A stretch of 64,000 nucleotides of DNA from Rikenellaceae bacterium (GCA_902363575.1 CABJAJ010000004.1:62001-126000); one strand, 5' to 3'. Counted from the first letter of the stretch, positions 33,846-43,308 are shown. Notes: generated from the sequence alone by a model not told the origin. A program made the numbers and translations.

Positions 33846-35536
33846 TTAGAATACGAGCATCGAACGTACCTGGAACCAGTCGGAGGATTTGCGGAAGTTG
33901 CTGCTGAATCCCGGGGTGATCTGGCTCGGATCGAGGCTTACGTAGTAGGCCCAGTACATGCATCCGTTCTCTTTCTGACATTCGGTGCTCGACCAGTATT
34001 CGGCGCCGCGGACATAGAAGAAATCGGCCTGCTCGCCCAGTTTGTCGAACGACTCCTGTAGCGTTTCCACATGGGAAAAGAGGTACAGGAGTTGGTAGGC
34101 CGACGGCAGGAACCAGCCCGTGCTGCTTGCGGGGGCGGGCACCTGCTGTTCATAGACGTCGGTGGCATAGTAGGTCGCGGGGTAGTTGTCGTCGGCATCG
34201 TCCGAGAGGCCGCCGGCTTTTTCGATGGCCTTGTTGCGGATGCTCTGCGTGTTGGAATAACCCCGGAAATCGGTCCTGTCGTAGGAGGCGCCGGCACCGG
34301 AATACCCGTCCTTGCCCCAGGAGCCCCACGCGACCGTCTTGTCGGAGGCATTGCGCAGGGCCAGGACATAGCCGCGAACCTCTTCGAGCGGCGTGGTGCC
34401 GTCCTTGAGCTTATAGACGCAGTCGTCCACCGCCTCATAGGTGCAGCGTCCGGCATAGACGACGATTCCGATGCAGGTCTTGTCGGGCAGCGGATCGTTC
34501 GCGGCGCTGCTCCAGGTGCCGTCGTCGTAATAGAAGTCGCCCAGGGCGGGAGGCTCCGGCGCGGCCGTGGTCGCTTCGAGGGTGGCGACCTCCGAGAGTT
34601 CGGCGCCGTTGGCGGCCGCGGCTGCGATCACGTATCCCGTGGAGGAGTTCAGCCCTTCGAGCAGGTAGGCGGCATACTGGTCGGCATCGGCCGCCGTGCC
34701 CTCGGAGAGTATCCGCTCGGCATCGGGAGCGACTTCGCCCGCCTTATAATACATATAGGCCGCACGGTCGGCCCGTCGGGGCGTGATGGCAAAACGGATC
34801 GCGGAGGAGGTGGCTTCGACGAGGCTCAGTTCCAACGACGGATTGTTGCCGAGGGTGGTCATTTCGATCCGTGCGACCTCCGATATGGCCTCTCCCGAGG
34901 ATGCTGCCGCTGCAATGATGTAGGTGGTGTTGGGATCGAGGTCTTCGACCGTATAGGGTTTCGCCGCCGTTGCGTCGGCGGGGGTGCCGCTGCGGAGCAG
35001 TTCCCCGGCTTCGGGCTCGGGAGCACCTTTCGGATAGCAGGCGAAGGCCGCCTTGTCGGCATCGGCGGGGGTGAGGGTGAATCGGAGCGAGGAAACGGTC
35101 GCCTCGCCTGCGGCAAGGGTCACGGCCGGCCGGGGCGCGGGCGTTTGGGAGGTGGTCATTTCAACACGGGCCACCTCGGAACGGCCCCCGTCGTTGGCGG
35201 CAGCGGCGAGCACATGGTATTTGGTGCCGGACGCAAGCCCGGATTCGGTGTAGGTTTTTTTGTTGCGGGGGTCGGCTTTCCTGCCGGATGCGAAGAGGTG
35301 GTCGGTGTCGGGAAGCGGATCGCCGTCTTTCACGACCAGATAGACGGCTTCGGATGCATCGGATGGAGCGAGTTCAAAACTGAGCGAGGAGTCGGTCACT
35401 TCGCCCGCCCGCAGACCGATTTGCGGAGTCGGGAAATTCCCCCCCCCTTGTCGTTGTCACAGGCTGTAAGAGCAAGTGAGCAACAGAAGATTGCGGCGGC
35501 AATCCGCCACATGGACTTCGGATGGCAATTTGTCAT
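33846..35536 (-). CDS. Repeat lipoprotein with FnIII-like units and a FISUMP-like C-terminus, frameshifted at a G9 tract
   Basis: From the ATG at 35536 the frame encodes a lipoprotein signal (MTNCHPKSMWRIAAAIFCCS, then LALTAC with Cys ~26) and DNDKGGG. It then meets nine G (plus strand C at 35439-35447), after which this frame reads to an early stop. The body, open from 35456 to 33846, is in the other frame; one extra G would join the two into a single ~563-residue protein. The body has three ~95-residue FnIII-like repeats, each with TYxxxGL-x-GTxYxxxAAAxN and ending in EVARxEMTT. A C-terminal domain (~330-560) starts with GDFYYDDGTWSS and contains TGWFLPSAYQLLYL and EYWSSTE, as in FISUMP/DUF1566-type proteins. 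As given, no translation start joins signal and body; see the G9 tract. Confidence 0.8.
35439..35447 (-). repeat. G9 homopolymer tract at the lipobox-proximal end of a lipoprotein gene (off-frame here)
   Basis: Nine consecutive C on plus (G on minus), codons ~31-33 after the lipidated Cys. With nine G the signal peptide and body are in different frames; with ten (or seven) they join. Such a tract can slip during replication, so this looks like a phase-variable switch in the off state; an indel in the assembly is the alternative. Confidence 0.75.
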
Positions 35537-35666
35537 GGTGCATCGGTTTGTGCCCGCGGGCCCGGAGCGAACGGTTGAGAAAAGAACGCTTGTGTCATTC
35601 GCTGCAGCACGGGCCCGAACCGCAACGCCGGGGCGTCGAGATCCTGTCGCAGCGAATGTTCGGTAA

Positions 35667-35674
35667 CAAATATA
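35667..35674 (-). promoter_or_regulatory. -7 promoter element for the two-lipoprotein operon
   Basis: TATATTTG on the minus strand matches TAnnTTTG, 130 bases before the ATG at 35536; the leader is therefore longer than for other genes here. Confidence 0.45.
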
Positions 35675-36016
35675 GGAATTTATTGCGTATCCGCAAATTT
35701 TCGGCGCCTCATTTTTCGGGCGGAGGGGCTCGGGCGGGCAGAAGGCCCCTTTCTCCCTGGGGCTGAGTAGGCTCTGCCTGGTATTTTCGGTGCAGGCGGG
35801 GCCTGAAATTTTTTACTTTGCGATCTCTTCAGCGTCCGCTTACTCCTTTCATGCCGTCGCTCTGTGGGCAGGGAACCGGGCCACAAAAGCGGAGTGATTT
35901 TTCTTAAGTTTCCCGGGAGACGGCTCCTCATGCGTGGCTGCGTCGTCCGATTTGGGGACTTTCCCGTGTCGCAGCAGCAGCGGCGATTCTTTTTTGTTTC
36001 TTTCCGCGGGAATCGC
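35675..36016. other. Intergenic region between divergent genes
   Basis: No gene is supported. It holds the -33-like TTTG (35993-35996) of the DPP III promoter at its right end; nothing else was recognised. Confidence 0.5.
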
Positions 36017-36024
36017 TATCTTTG
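36017..36024 (+). promoter_or_regulatory. -7 promoter element for dipeptidyl-peptidase III
   Basis: TATCTTTG matches TAnnTTTG, with a TTTG -33 element at 35993-35996 (20-base spacing), the best -33/-7 pair in the window. The ATG is 23 bases downstream. Confidence 0.75.
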
Positions 36025-36047
36025 GCATCATATTCTATCTGACCCGC

Positions 36048-38075
36048 ATGAAAAGAACCCTTACACTGGCTATGTTTGCACCGATTCTGGCCTCCTCCTG
36101 CGCTACGGCGCCCGGAGAAGGCGAACAACCCTGGATCGTCGATCGCTTCGACGACATCAAGGTGATCCGTTACGAGGTTCCCGCCTTTGAACAGCTTCCG
36201 CTGGAACAGAAGGAGCTGATCTATTACCTGTCCGAAGCCGCCAAGTGCGGCCGCGACATCCTTTTCGACCAGAACTTCAAATACAACCTGGCGATCCGCC
36301 GGACGCTCGAGGCGATCTACACCCATTTCGAGGGCGACCGCACGACGCCCGAGTGGAAGGCGCTCGAGAAGTACCTCAAGAAAGTGTGGTTCGCCAACGG
36401 CATCCACCATCACTACTCCAACGACAAGTTCAGGCCCGAATTCAGCGAGGCCTACTTTGCGGCGACGGCCGCGACCGTTCCTTACGCCGCTTTTCCCCAG
36501 GAGTTCGGTTCGATGGAGGGGTTGATGACGGTCGTGAAACCCGCGATCTTCGATCCGGCGCTCTACCCGACGCGCCTGAACCAGCGGGCCGGAGAGGACC
36601 TGATCGCCACCTCGTCGAACAACTATTACGAGGGAGTTACGCAGGCCGAGGTCGAGGAGTTCTATGCGAAGATGACCGACCCCGCCGACACGGAGCCCAT
36701 ATCCTACGGACTCAACTCCAAACTGGCGAAGGACGCCGACGGGGTGATCCGCGAGCGCGTATGGAAAGTGGGCGGGATGTACTCGCCTGCCATCGAGCGG
36801 ATCGTTTACTGGCTCGAAAAGGCGCAGTCCGTGGCTCAGGAGCCGCAGCGGACGACCATTGCGGCATTGATCGACTACTACCGCACGGGCGACCTGCGGG
36901 CTTTCGACCGCTATAACATCCTGTGGGTGAAAGATACGGTTTCCAACGTGGACTTCGTAAACGGCTTTATCGAGGATTACGGCGATCCGCTGGGGCGCAA
37001 GGCTTCGTGGGAGGCCAACGTCAATTTCGTCGATTCCGCCGCCAGCCATCGCACGGAGGTGATTTCGGAGAACGCACAGTGGTTCGAGGACCATTCGCCC
37101 GTCGATCCGGCCTATAAGAAAAAGGTGGTGCGGGGCGTATCGGCCAAGGTCATCACCGTGGCGGCGCTCGGCGGGGACTGCTATCCCGCCACCCCCATCG
37201 GTATCAACCTGCCCAACGCCGACTGGATTCGCAAGGAGTACGGCTCCAAGTCGGTCACCATCGACAACATCACCTATGCGTATAACCGGGCGGCTCACGG
37301 CAACGGCTTCGAGGAGGAGTTCATGCTGCGGGCCGAGGACCGCGAACGCATCGACCGGTACGGGAAGCTGGCCGACGACCTGCATACCGACATTCACGAA
37401 TGTCTCGGTCACGGTTCGGGGCAGTTGGCTCCCGGTGTCAAGGGCGGCGAGCTCCGCAGCTACGGTTCGACGCTCGAGGAGACCCGTGCCGACCTGTTCG
37501 GGCTCTACTACCTGGGCGACGAGAAGCTGGTGGAACTGGGGCTGATCCCCTCGCTCGACGTGGCCAAGGCGCAGTATGCCGAGTACATCATGAACGGCAT
37601 GATGACCCAGCTGGCGCGCGTGGAGCCCGGCAAGGATATCGAAGAGTCGCATATGCGCAACCGCAAACTCATCGCCGAGTGGTGCTACGAGCAGGGCAAG
37701 GCCGACAACGTGATCGAATGGGTCGTAAAGGAGGGCAAAACCTATGTGGTGGTCAATGATTTCGACAAGCTGCGCACGCTCTTCGGCCGGATGCTCCGCG
37801 AGGTGCAGCGCATCAAGTCCGAAGGGGACTACGAGGCGGGCAGGGAGCTCGTCGAGCGCTATGCCGTGAAGGTCGATCCGACGCTCCACGCCGAAGTGCT
37901 CGCACGTTACAGGGCGCTCGGAATCGAGCCTTACGGCGGATTCGTCAATCCCGAATACGAGCTGGTGGAGCGCGACGGCAAGGTGGTCGATGTGAAGATC
38001 AGCTATCCCAACGACTACGAACAGCAGATGCTCGGCTACTCGAAGAACTACTCCTACCTTCCCTCGATCAACTGA
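36048..38075 (+). CDS. Dipeptidyl-peptidase III (peptidase family M49), lipoprotein form
   Basis: A 675-residue M49 peptidase that removes dipeptides from the N-terminus of short peptides. The zinc motif is HECLGHGSGQ (~450-459), the family's HExxGH signature, and the second motif EETRADLFGLYYLG (~479-492) supplies the third ligand. A lipobox ILASSC (Cys ~17) marks the exported, lipid-anchored form found in Bacteroidota, unlike the cytosolic eukaryotic enzyme. The ATG at 36048 is used because the signal peptide begins there. It is a single-gene transcription unit with promoter 36017-36024 and terminator 38123-38152. Confidence 0.95.
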   Translation: MKRTLTLAMFAPILASSCATAPGEGEQPWIVDRFDDIKVIRYEVPAFEQLPLEQKELIYYLSEAAKCGRDILFDQNFKYNLAIRRTLEAIYTHFEGDRTTPEWKALEKYLKKVWFANGIHHHYSNDKFRPEFSEAYFAATAATVPYAAFPQEFGSMEGLMTVVKPAIFDPALYPTRLNQRAGEDLIATSSNNYYEGVTQAEVEEFYAKMTDPADTEPISYGLNSKLAKDADGVIRERVWKVGGMYSPAIERIVYWLEKAQSVAQEPQRTTIAALIDYYRTGDLRAFDRYNILWVKDTVSNVDFVNGFIEDYGDPLGRKASWEANVNFVDSAASHRTEVISENAQWFEDHSPVDPAYKKKVVRGVSAKVITVAALGGDCYPATPIGINLPNADWIRKEYGSKSVTIDNITYAYNRAAHGNGFEEEFMLRAEDRERIDRYGKLADDLHTDIHECLGHGSGQLAPGVKGGELRSYGSTLEETRADLFGLYYLGDEKLVELGLIPSLDVAKAQYAEYIMNGMMTQLARVEPGKDIEESHMRNRKLIAEWCYEQGKADNVIEWVVKEGKTYVVVNDFDKLRTLFGRMLREVQRIKSEGDYEAGRELVERYAVKVDPTLHAEVLARYRALGIEPYGGFVNPEYELVERDGKVVDVKISYPNDYEQQMLGYSKNYSYLPSIN

Positions 38076-38122
38076 TCGGCGGGAAGAGAGGGCAGCGTTC
38101 GGTTTCCCGGACGCGAACAGAA

Positions 38123-38152
38123 AAGCGGCGGGAATTCTCCCGCCGCTTTGTT
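38123..38152. terminator. Terminator of DPP III, possibly bidirectional
   Basis: A perfect 11-bp stem (38123-38133 against 38138-38148, AAGCGGCGGGA) followed by TGTTT on plus and TTCTG on minus, ~48 bases past the DPP III stop and ~60 bases past the convergent gene's stop. Confidence 0.75.
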
Positions 38153-38211
38153 TGTCCCGTCACCGCTCCGACCCCCTCCTTTCGCTTGATCGGACGCCAC
38201 TTACCCGCCGG

Positions 38212-38745
38212 CTACTCCGCCTTGTCCTCGAGGGATTCCGGCCGGATCGGAATGTAGCGCGCAAGCTGTTCGACGAATTCGTCCGCTTCGCGGCAGGAGA
38301 CGTAGTAGCGCTCCTCGTAAACATCGGCGATCTCGACGAAATTGCGCCACTCGGAAGCGTAGATGCGGATGCGCTCGAAACGGCGCAGATCCAGAAAATG
38401 ACCGTAGTAGCCGAAGAAGCCGCAGGCTCCGAAAAGCGGCAGCAGTCCCCGCATTTCCGACTTTTCGACGCGGCGCACCGAGGCGATGTCGGCGGTGCGT
38501 ATCTCGGTAATGTCCAGCAGGCAACGGATACTCACTTTTTCGGGTGAGAGGACGATGCGCCGGGGGATCGAGAGCGCCATCAGCGCGATCAGGGCGACGA
38601 TGAACGAGGTGAACCACGCCGAGAGGTATCCCCCTTCGTAAAGCAGGTAGAGCGCGACGCCGAGCAGGGCGAGCGCCAACAGGCAGAGTATCGTCCAGTA
38701 GAGCGTGCGTCGGTCGAACCGGTATTTGTAGCTGCGTTCCTCCAT
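38212..38745 (-). CDS. Membrane protein with a bacterial PH-like domain
   Basis: A 177-residue protein with two N-terminal transmembrane segments (~14-35 and ~40-62) and a C-terminal domain (~65-165) resembling bacterial PH/YdbS-type domains: RRIVLSPEKVSIRCLLDITEI (abridged), IASVRRVEKSEM, then RIYASEWRNFVEI. An ATG at 38745 is used; a GTG at 38769 would overlap the ispD stop as GTGA and is a plausible alternative. It is the last gene of the M23-PNPOx-ispD operon. Function unknown. Confidence 0.65.
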   Translation of the reverse strand: MEERSYKYRFDRRTLYWTILCLLALALLGVALYLLYEGGYLSAWFTSFIVALIALMALSIPRRIVLSPEKVSIRCLLDITEIRTADIASVRRVEKSEMRGLLPLFGACGFFGYYGHFLDLRRFERIRIYASEWRNFVEIADVYEERYYVSCREADEFVEQLARYIPIRPESLEDKAE

Positions 38746-38765
38746 CTTTGCTCGGATTCGGGTAT

Positions 38766-39521
38766 TCACTCCTTTCCCTCGCCGGGCGCTCTGCCCGCAG
38801 CGGCGGCGAAATCGTCATTCGCGGTCTTTTGCGCATCGTCCGTGCGCTCCGCCTCGAGGAGCGCTTCGGCGATCACGAGGTCTTCGGGTGTCGTGATTTT
38901 GAGGTTGGTGCGCTCGCCCTCGCAGAGAAAGACGGCGTGGCCCCAACGTTCGACCACCGACGCATCGTCGGTGAACTCCTCCTCGAAGGGGTTTTCGTAG
39001 GCACTCCGCAGCACCCCGGCGTTGAACGCCTGCGGCGTCTGCACGATGCGCAGTCGGGCCCGGTCCACCGTGCGCGAGCCTTCGGCGTCGATGCGCCGGT
39101 AGGAATCGACCGGTTCCACGACCGGCACGGCGGCGTCGTACTGGTCGGCGCAGGCCGCCGTGCGTAGGATCAGGTCGCGTGAAACCAGGGGCCTGACCCC
39201 GTCGTGCACCAGAATCAGGTCGCAGTCGTCCGGCAGGGCGGCCAGGCCGTTCCTGACGGATTCGTAGCGGCTCGCGCCTCCCGTCGCCGGAATGTGGGGC
39301 GCGACCTCGAAGCGTGCCGCGAGATTGCGCCAGAAGTCGGCCTGATCGGGCGGCAGCACCACGACGATCGGTGCGCCGGGGAGCGCTTCGGCGAAGCGGT
39401 TGATGGTGCGTGCCAGCACGGGCATACCGCCCAGCAGCAGAAATTGTTTGGGCCGTGCGGCCCCCATGCGGCTGCCTGTGCCGCCGGCTACGATGATGAT
39501 GCCTCGCTTTCCTGGTTCCAT
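38766..39521 (-). CDS. ispD: 2-C-methyl-D-erythritol 4-phosphate cytidylyltransferase
   Basis: A 251-residue enzyme that attaches CMP to MEP in the non-mevalonate isoprenoid pathway. The nucleotide loop is IIVAGGTGSRMGAARPKQFL (~8-27); further signatures are LVHDGVRPLVS (~103-113), VDRARLRIVQTPQAF (~148-162) and TDDASVVE (~180-187). The ATG at 39521 lies 34 bp inside the preceding gene, so the two overlap and are coupled. Another pathway gene, ispE, is present further on at 58944, so the MEP pathway is partly covered by this window. Confidence 0.95.
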   Translation of the reverse strand: MEPGKRGIIIVAGGTGSRMGAARPKQFLLLGGMPVLARTINRFAEALPGAPIVVVLPPDQADFWRNLAARFEVAPHIPATGGASRYESVRNGLAALPDDCDLILVHDGVRPLVSRDLILRTAACADQYDAAVPVVEPVDSYRRIDAEGSRTVDRARLRIVQTPQAFNAGVLRSAYENPFEEEFTDDASVVERWGHAVFLCEGERTNLKITTPEDLVIAEALLEAERTDDAQKTANDDFAAAAGRAPGEGKE

Positions 39522-39919
39522 ATGAGTTTCGTTCCGAATCCGAGCGTGTTGTCCGTATATTTCAAAAATGTGGGGCGTAGCCGCCACAGAGTAAGCGTCG
39601 TAAGCGCTGCGTAGGGAAACCTCCGCAGGTAGAGCGTGCGTGCCCGGTCGTCCGCGCGCTCGACCCGGCCGCAAAGCTGGAGCCCCTGCACGCACCCCAC
39701 CACGCGCGTTTCCAGTACGACGGAGCCCGCAACGACCGGGTCGAGGAGCATTTCCTGCCCGTGACGCGTCGTGTCGTCCGAAGTGAAAACCAGCTCATTG
39801 CGCTCCTGGTCATAGGTATAGAACAGGTCGGCGCAATAGGGAACGCCCTGTGCTGCGGTCGCCAGCACCAGAACGTGGTGGCGACGGATAAAACGCACGA
39901 TGCGCGGATCGGGCGTCAT
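39488..39919 (-). CDS. Pyridoxamine 5'-phosphate oxidase-like flavin-binding protein
   Basis: A 143-residue split-barrel protein of the PNPOx-like/heme-or-FMN-binding group: VLVLATAAQGVPYCADLFYTY (~16-36), VFTSDDTTRHGQEM (~44-57), and a strand with VVLETRVVGCVQGLQLCGRV (~67-86). Such proteins bind FMN or heme and have varied oxidoreductase roles; nothing here allows a specific assignment to PdxH. The start ATG overlaps the M23 peptidase stop as ATGA, and the 3' end overlaps ispD by 34 bp. Confidence 0.8.
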   Translation of the reverse strand: MTPDPRIVRFIRRHHVLVLATAAQGVPYCADLFYTYDQERNELVFTSDDTTRHGQEMLLDPVVAGSVVLETRVVGCVQGLQLCGRVERADDRARTLYLRRFPYAALTTLTLWRLRPTFLKYTDNTLGFGTKLIWNQESEASSS

Positions 39920-41214
39920 GGCTGTACGGCTGCAATTTCGGTCGCCGGCTGCGGGACGACGAGCGAGTCGAGCTGCGTGATGCGCTCCTCCTCGGCCACG
40001 TCGCCGTTGAGTTCGGCCACGATCCGGTCGCGCACATACTCGAAAGCGGCGCGGTTCTCCTGCGAAATCGGTACGGCGGGTTCCGAGGGGATGGTCAGGG
40101 GGTTGATCGGGGTGCCGTTCTTCCAGATGCGGTAGTCGAGGTGCGGCCCCGTCGATGCGCCGGTCGAGCCGACGTAGCCGATAAGCTGCCCCTGGGTGAC
40201 ATGGGTGCCCTGCTGGATGCCCTTGGCAAAGCCGCTCAGGTGGAGATACCCCGTGACGAGGTTGCCCGGATGTTTGATCTTGAGCGTATTGCCTCCGCCT
40301 CCGCCCCAGCCTTTGAATGTTACGACCCCGTCGGCCACGGCGTGCACGTGGGTTCCCTTCGGCGCGGCATAATCCACGCCGTGATGGGGTCGGTAAACCT
40401 TGTAGATCGGATGGTAACGGGCGTTGGTGAATTTCGAGCTGATGCGCGAATACTTGAGCGGGGCTTTAAGGAGCTGCTTGCGCAGGCTGCCTCCGTCATA
40501 TTCCCAATAGGTGATGCGCCCGTCCTGCCTGAACGGGATTGCATAGTAGTCCTTGCCTCCGTGGTTGAACTTCGCCCCCCAGATGCGGCCGATGCCTGCA
40601 CGGGTCGAATCGATGGAGCGCTGGTCGTAAATGACCGTAAAGTAGTCGCCCGGCTGGATGCCGAAAAAATCGATGCTCCACTGGTAAATATCCTCCAGCT
40701 CGGCGGCCAGCGCATAGGGCATGTCCTCGCGCATGATCGCGCCCCAGAGGGAGCTTTCGATGGTGGCCGTTTTCTTGCAGCGCCGGATCTGGTACTCCTT
40801 CTGACCCGGAACCACGCTTACCGAATCCCCGTGGAATCCGAAGACCACGTATTCCGACACGCTGCGTTCGTAAGCCAGGTAGTCCACATGGGGCGTGTTG
40901 AGCGAATCCTCGTGAATAAAGACGGTATAGGGATGCCCGGCGCGGATGTTGCGCAGGGGAAAGACCTCCCGTGCCGCACGGTCGAGCTGGTCGATCTGCC
41001 GGGCCGTCACGCCGTAGCTGCCCAGGATGCCTCCGAGGGTCTGGCCGGGGTTCACTTCGCCCTTTTCGATGCGGTATTCGTCGGCGTCGATGCCGTAAAG
41101 GAGGTTGCGGGGTGCTTCGGGCTCCTGCTCCGAAGTTTGCTCCGAGGTGCGTCCGCAGCCTGCCAGCGACAGGACGACGGCGCCCAGGAGGGCTAACTCT
41201 TTCAGACTTTTCAT
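39916..41214 (-). CDS. M23-family peptidoglycan metallopeptidase lipoprotein with LysM/OapA-like region
   Basis: A 432-residue lipoprotein (lipobox LSLAGC, Cys ~17). Residues ~50-115 form a LysM/OapA-like segment (IEKGEVNPGQTLGGILGSYG). The C-terminal peptidase domain (~270-400) has HHGVDYAAPKGTHVHAVADG, which holds the first zinc ligands (HxxxD), and GPHLDYRIW, in which the usual HxH of the family is HLD. It is expected to cut cross-links in the cell wall. The ATG at 41214 is chosen because the signal peptide starts there, only eight bases after a promoter element. It heads the operon with the PNPOx-like gene and ispD. Confidence 0.93.
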   Translation of the reverse strand: MKSLKELALLGAVVLSLAGCGRTSEQTSEQEPEAPRNLLYGIDADEYRIEKGEVNPGQTLGGILGSYGVTARQIDQLDRAAREVFPLRNIRAGHPYTVFIHEDSLNTPHVDYLAYERSVSEYVVFGFHGDSVSVVPGQKEYQIRRCKKTATIESSLWGAIMREDMPYALAAELEDIYQWSIDFFGIQPGDYFTVIYDQRSIDSTRAGIGRIWGAKFNHGGKDYYAIPFRQDGRITYWEYDGGSLRKQLLKAPLKYSRISSKFTNARYHPIYKVYRPHHGVDYAAPKGTHVHAVADGVVTFKGWGGGGGNTLKIKHPGNLVTGYLHLSGFAKGIQQGTHVTQGQLIGYVGSTGASTGPHLDYRIWKNGTPINPLTIPSEPAVPISQENRAAFEYVRDRIVAELNGDVAEEERITQLDSLVVPQPATEIAAVQP

Positions 41215-41221
41215 ACGGGAG

Positions 41222-41229
41222 CAAAGATA
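41222..41229 (-). promoter_or_regulatory. -7 promoter element for the M23-ispD operon, seven bases from the start codon
   Basis: TATCTTTG on the minus strand matches TAnnTTTG and ends seven bases before the ATG at 41214. A second copy of the same octamer occurs at 41279-41286, so the upstream one may give a longer leader. Confidence 0.65.
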
Positions 41230-41496
41230 ATACAAACCGGGCGTAAAAGCAACCGCGCTTGCGGACGTTGCCGGGGACAAAGATACGAAGATTTCGCAAA
41301 AAGCAGTCTCCGGACGAGTGGAGTAGGTCCGGCCGTCCGGTTCGTGCGGCACCATTCCTAATCTGCTGCCCGACCGTAAAATGCAGGTTGAAAAGGGATG
41401 GGTATGCAGGAAATGCGTCGGTCGGTCCACGCCGGAAACAAATAAAACTTTTTGGAATACTTTTGCGGAATGCGCCGAAATGTCATCCCGAAGTGT

Positions 41497-41504
41497 TACT
41501 TTTG
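41497..41504 (+). promoter_or_regulatory. -7 promoter element for the TPR-AraC regulator
   Basis: TACTTTTG matches TAnnTTTG, 20 bases before the ATG at 41525. Confidence 0.65.
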
Positions 41505-41524
41505 TAAAACACGCATTCGGGATT

Positions 41525-43240
41525 ATGAAATACATATCGGGCAAAATAATCCGCCTGGTCGCAGGGCTGTCGCTGGTTGCGTACATGGTCGGATCGTGCA
41601 GCAAACCTTCCCGGGAGGCGCGCGATCTGGAGTATATCCTGCAGTCGGCGAAACGACACTTCATGCAGCGCAATATCGATTCGGCCATCTATTATGCGGA
41701 TTCTCTGCGGCGGCGATCGGACACGGTACGCTCTCCCCACGCCTACATAGCCTCGCTGGTCTATCTCGGGGAGGGGCATATGATTAAAGGGAACGACGAC
41801 TCAATGGTGGCCTATTTCAATCGTGCGTCGGAACTCGCCGTAAGGTATCGGGACGACTGGGCGATGGGGGTGATGAACAACATCCTGGGGATACAGTCGC
41901 TTTACAACCGACTCGATTCCAAACGATGCATCAACTGCCTGCTCGACGGACTGCGCTTCGCAGAGCGCTCGGGGGACGAAACGCTGATCTCGATGCTCAA
42001 ATGCAACCTCGCTCTGGCTTATTACGTCCGCCGGGACCCGTCGGGCCTGGAATATGCGCGCGACGTGTACGATACCGGCGTCGGGAAAAAGGATATGTAC
42101 ATGATCTATTGCGGTTCGCTGACGAGCGCCTACATGTACTATTGCGTCGGGGAGTACGAAACCGCCGGGGAATATATCGTTACGGCCCTTCCGTTGGCCC
42201 ATACCTATAAGGACGAGCACGGCGTATATACGCTCTATGGAGATATTCTGCTCAAACTCGGCAGAGAGGCCGAGGCGAAGGCGTGCTACGACAAGGCGCT
42301 GGCGACCAACAATCCGGAAGATCGCTTTTCGGGAATCGACATCTATTTGAGTTACGGCAACTACCTCAAGGACGGACGCCGCTACCGTCAGGCGCTTACG
42401 ATGCTGGAATCGGGAATCGAGATCGCGGACCGGAACGCGAATACCATGAATCGTTATCTGCTCTATGAGGCTGCTGCGCAGATATGCTCGCTGATGAGCG
42501 ATCGCGGAGGGTACGAGCGCTACATGATGCTGTATAAAGGGGATCGGGACAGTATCTTCAACATCAACAGCGAGCGTGTCATCTCCCAACTCAAAGTCTC
42601 CTACGAGCGGGACAAATACGAGGGGATGGTCAGTAAGACGGTGGCTGACGAACGGAAAGCCAGGTCCCGACTGCGTGCGATCATCCTCGCGTCCCTCTTC
42701 GTTTTCATCGTTTCGACGGTTGTGCTGTTCGTCCGGTTCCGCAGAAAGGAACAAAATTTGCTCGCTATGCTCGCCATGCAGCGCGACCGCTTTTCACCGG
42801 ATAACGGCGGGGTGCGGAATCCCGACGCGTCGGAACGGACGGTTCCCCGGCCGGAGGCCGGGACGGACCGCAAAATGGAGGAAATATACCGCCGTCTGGA
42901 AGCCCTCATGCGGGAAGAGCACATCTACCGCGATGCGGGAATCACGCGGGAGAAAGTCGCAGCGATGCTCTCGACGAACCGGACCTATCTGACGAGCGTG
43001 ATCGGCAAATACGCCGGACAGTCGTTTCTGGCATACGTCAATACATTCCGGATCGAGGAGGCCGTCGGTATTCTTTCCGACCCCGGGAAGGATATCCCGA
43101 TAAAGGCGCTGGTTCACGATCTGGGTTTCGGTTCCGTTTCCACTTTCTATAAACTCTTCACGGCAGCCACAGGACACTCTCCGTCGCATTACCGAAGTCT
43201 TTTTTCCGGGAGTGACAATTTGCCGTTTTCGGAAAGATAA
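41525..43240 (+). CDS. Membrane-spanning regulator: TPR domain, transmembrane helix and AraC-type HTH
   Basis: A 571-residue protein. An N-terminal signal/anchor with a lipobox-like VAYMVGSC (~25) leads into TPR-like helical repeats (~30-375). A transmembrane segment lies at ~387-407 (AIILASLFVFIVSTVVLFV), and an AraC-family HTH domain at the C-terminus (~455-560) has signatures AAMLSTNRTYLTSVIGKYAG and DLGFGSVSTFYKLFTAATG. The inferred topology puts the TPR part outside the inner membrane as a sensor and the HTH part inside, a one-component version of the membrane-linked sensors common in Bacteroidota. It lies directly upstream of two BACON lipoprotein genes on the same strand, the obvious candidate targets. 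The ATG at 41525 follows a promoter element by 20 bases. Confidence 0.85.
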   Translation: MKYISGKIIRLVAGLSLVAYMVGSCSKPSREARDLEYILQSAKRHFMQRNIDSAIYYADSLRRRSDTVRSPHAYIASLVYLGEGHMIKGNDDSMVAYFNRASELAVRYRDDWAMGVMNNILGIQSLYNRLDSKRCINCLLDGLRFAERSGDETLISMLKCNLALAYYVRRDPSGLEYARDVYDTGVGKKDMYMIYCGSLTSAYMYYCVGEYETAGEYIVTALPLAHTYKDEHGVYTLYGDILLKLGREAEAKACYDKALATNNPEDRFSGIDIYLSYGNYLKDGRRYRQALTMLESGIEIADRNANTMNRYLLYEAAAQICSLMSDRGGYERYMMLYKGDRDSIFNINSERVISQLKVSYERDKYEGMVSKTVADERKARSRLRAIILASLFVFIVSTVVLFVRFRRKEQNLLAMLAMQRDRFSPDNGGVRNPDASERTVPRPEAGTDRKMEEIYRRLEALMREEHIYRDAGITREKVAAMLSTNRTYLTSVIGKYAGQSFLAYVNTFRIEEAVGILSDPGKDIPIKALVHDLGFGSVSTFYKLFTAATGHSPSHYRSLFSGSDNLPFSER

Positions 43241-43267
43241 ACACTTGACGGAGTCATACGGCAAGGC

Positions 43268-43275
43268 TATTTTTG
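43268..43275 (+). promoter_or_regulatory. -7 promoter element for the BACON lipoprotein operon
   Basis: TATTTTTG matches TAnnTTTG, 33 bases before the ATG at 43309 and immediately after the regulator gene. Confidence 0.6.
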
Positions 43276-43308
43276 TGTCAGATGTCTAACCAAAAACAGC
43301 TTTCGCTT

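Noticed and set aside
31774..33849. 691-residue plus-strand frame starting MKKFIRRKF
   Set aside because: Tempting start, but the product is extremely basic, then runs antisense through a lipoprotein gene with signal peptide, repeats and terminator.
41279..41286. Second TATCTTTG upstream of the M23 gene as a separate gene's promoter
   Set aside because: No other minus-strand gene starts nearby; it could only serve the same gene, so it is noted there.
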